Shown: positions 63,503 through 64,000 of the stretch, piece by piece | Layout of the letters: every line of letters starts with the position of its first letter | Numbering within the stretch: the stretch's first letter is position 1 | Notes under the pieces: generated by a model | Seen by the model: the letters and a program-made list of their open reading frames with translations, nothing else | The model's database searches: none | Told to the model about the DNA's origin: nothing | Translations under genes and position numbers: made by a program | DNA from: JBBRBB01 sp038206235 | GTDB taxonomy: Bacteria > Bacteroidota > Bacteroidia > Chitinophagales > Chitinophagaceae | Length of the DNA stretch: 64,000 nt | Direction: 5' to 3' | NCBI GenBank assembly: GCA_038206235.1 | Contig: JBBRBB010000005.1 | Coordinates: forward strand, 62,001-126,000

Positions 63503-64000
63503 TTATTCTTCTTCATCAAAGCTCATGGCTTCACGTGCCGTTGTCAGCAAATCATATTCCTCTTTGCTGCCTACAATCATGTTATCAAATTCACGCAAGC
63601 CTGTGCCTGCAGGAATTAAATGACCTGTGATTACATTCTCTTTCAACCCCATCATGTGGTCAGTTTTTCCCTGAATGGCCGCAGAGCTTAATACTTTAGT
63701 TGTTTCCTGAAACGATGCGGCAGATATCCAGCTTTGCACACCCAGCGAAGCTTTGGTAATACCAAGCAATACAGGCTTTGCAGTTGCAGATTCAGCATCT
63801 CTTACTTCAATGAGTTTTTTATCAGTACGGCGAAGAACGGAATTTTCTTCCCGTAATTCACGCACTGAAATTATTTGACCGGCACGCATCTTTGTACTGT
63901 CTCCGGGATTTGTGATTACCTTCTTATCAAAAATTTTGTCATTCTCTTCATTGAATTCAAAGCGGTCTTCCAAATCTTCTTCAAGGAATCTTGTATCACC
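63503..64000 (-). CDS. rpoC: RNA polymerase beta' subunit, C-terminal end (partial)
   Basis: The frame is open to the window edge (166 codons visible) and ends DNMIVGSKEEYDLLTTAREAMSFDEEE. The conserved C-terminal core is VLLGITKASLGVQSWISAASFQETTKVLSSAAIQGKTDHMMGLKENVITGHLIPAGTG, the canonical beta' end including the trigger-loop-distal jaw region. Only the last part of the gene is present. A strong terminator follows, so the Fic gene downstream is a separate transcription unit. Confidence 0.98.
   Translation of the reverse strand, partial: GDTRFLEEDLEDRFEFNEENDKIFDKKVITNPGDSTKMRAGQIISVRELREENSVLRRTDKKLIEVRDAESATAKPVLLGITKASLGVQSWISAASFQETTKVLSSAAIQGKTDHMMGLKENVITGHLIPAGTGLREFDNMIVGSKEEYDLLTTAREAMSFDEEE

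Overview
This window is chromosomal DNA from a Bacteroidota bacterium, most likely of the Chitinophagaceae or a close relative. The support is AT-rich sequence, three proteins carrying type IX secretion (T9SS) sorting tails, a SusC-type TonB receptor, SCxK/SACx lipoproteins, the Bacteroidota promoter signature TTG/TTTG-N19-20-TAnnTTTG at two sites, and families such as DUF2807, DUF3857 and DUF4926. It is a mosaic of housekeeping genes (der, era, clpB, mgtE, queG, bioA, sppA, folK, nth, an mla operon, the rpoC 3' end) and accessory material.

Layout. 1-4.1 kb: minus-strand glycan cluster (esterase, CBM/beta-propeller protein broken by an in-frame TGA, sialate O-acetylesterase). 4.2-10.7 kb: cupredoxin and other envelope proteins with der and era. 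10.7-11.8 kb: VapBC-like pair, an orphan antitoxin-like gene, and initiator tRNA-fMet with promoter and terminator. 12.8-15.4 kb: TPP riboswitch leading into a TonB receptor, a probable thiamine importer. 15.5-23.7 kb: T9SS sulfatase, SET protein, mgtE, FAD oxidoreductase, clpB. 24-30 kb: channel-like membrane protein, DUF3857 remnant, queG, a bioA carrying repeat DNA, SRPBCC protein, ABC permease. 29.8-35.1 kb: RES/Xre toxin-antitoxin locus, sppA, folK, deoxynucleoside kinase, GNAT, nth. 35.2-39.1 kb: two membrane proteins and a secreted SGNH-like protein. 39-41 kb: PIN toxin/antitoxin-like pair, DUF4926 gene with a decayed duplicate, and a cluster of structured hairpins. 41-43.7 kb: mlaE-mlaF-mlaD. 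44-50.5 kb: frameshifted DUF6934-like gene and an alpha-2-macroglobulin gene split by TAG. 50.6-54.4 kb: tRNA-Leu(CAG), LuxE-like protein, UbiA-like protein, M42 peptidase. 54.6-60.5 kb: type I restriction-modification locus hsdR-KilA-N-hsdMS with a frameshift. 60.7-64 kb: small proteins, broken T9SS protein, Fic protein with an apparent operator array, rpoC end.

Two themes stand out. First, six genes are broken: two in-frame stops, three single-base frameshifts and one large internal deletion. The first five could be sequencing error or real decay; the deletion looks real. Second, the window is dense in short repeats: (a) periodic 7-11 nt unit tracts in intergenic DNA, two of them translated inside bioA; (b) GC-rich palindromes, also inside coding sequence; (c) a hairpin family near 40.4-41.0 kb whose stems differ while pairing is kept; (d) a GGCGCAAG.../...CTTGTGCC hairpin family at about 44.0, 60.7 and 61.1 kb. 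No CRISPR array, complete transposon or rRNA operon is present.
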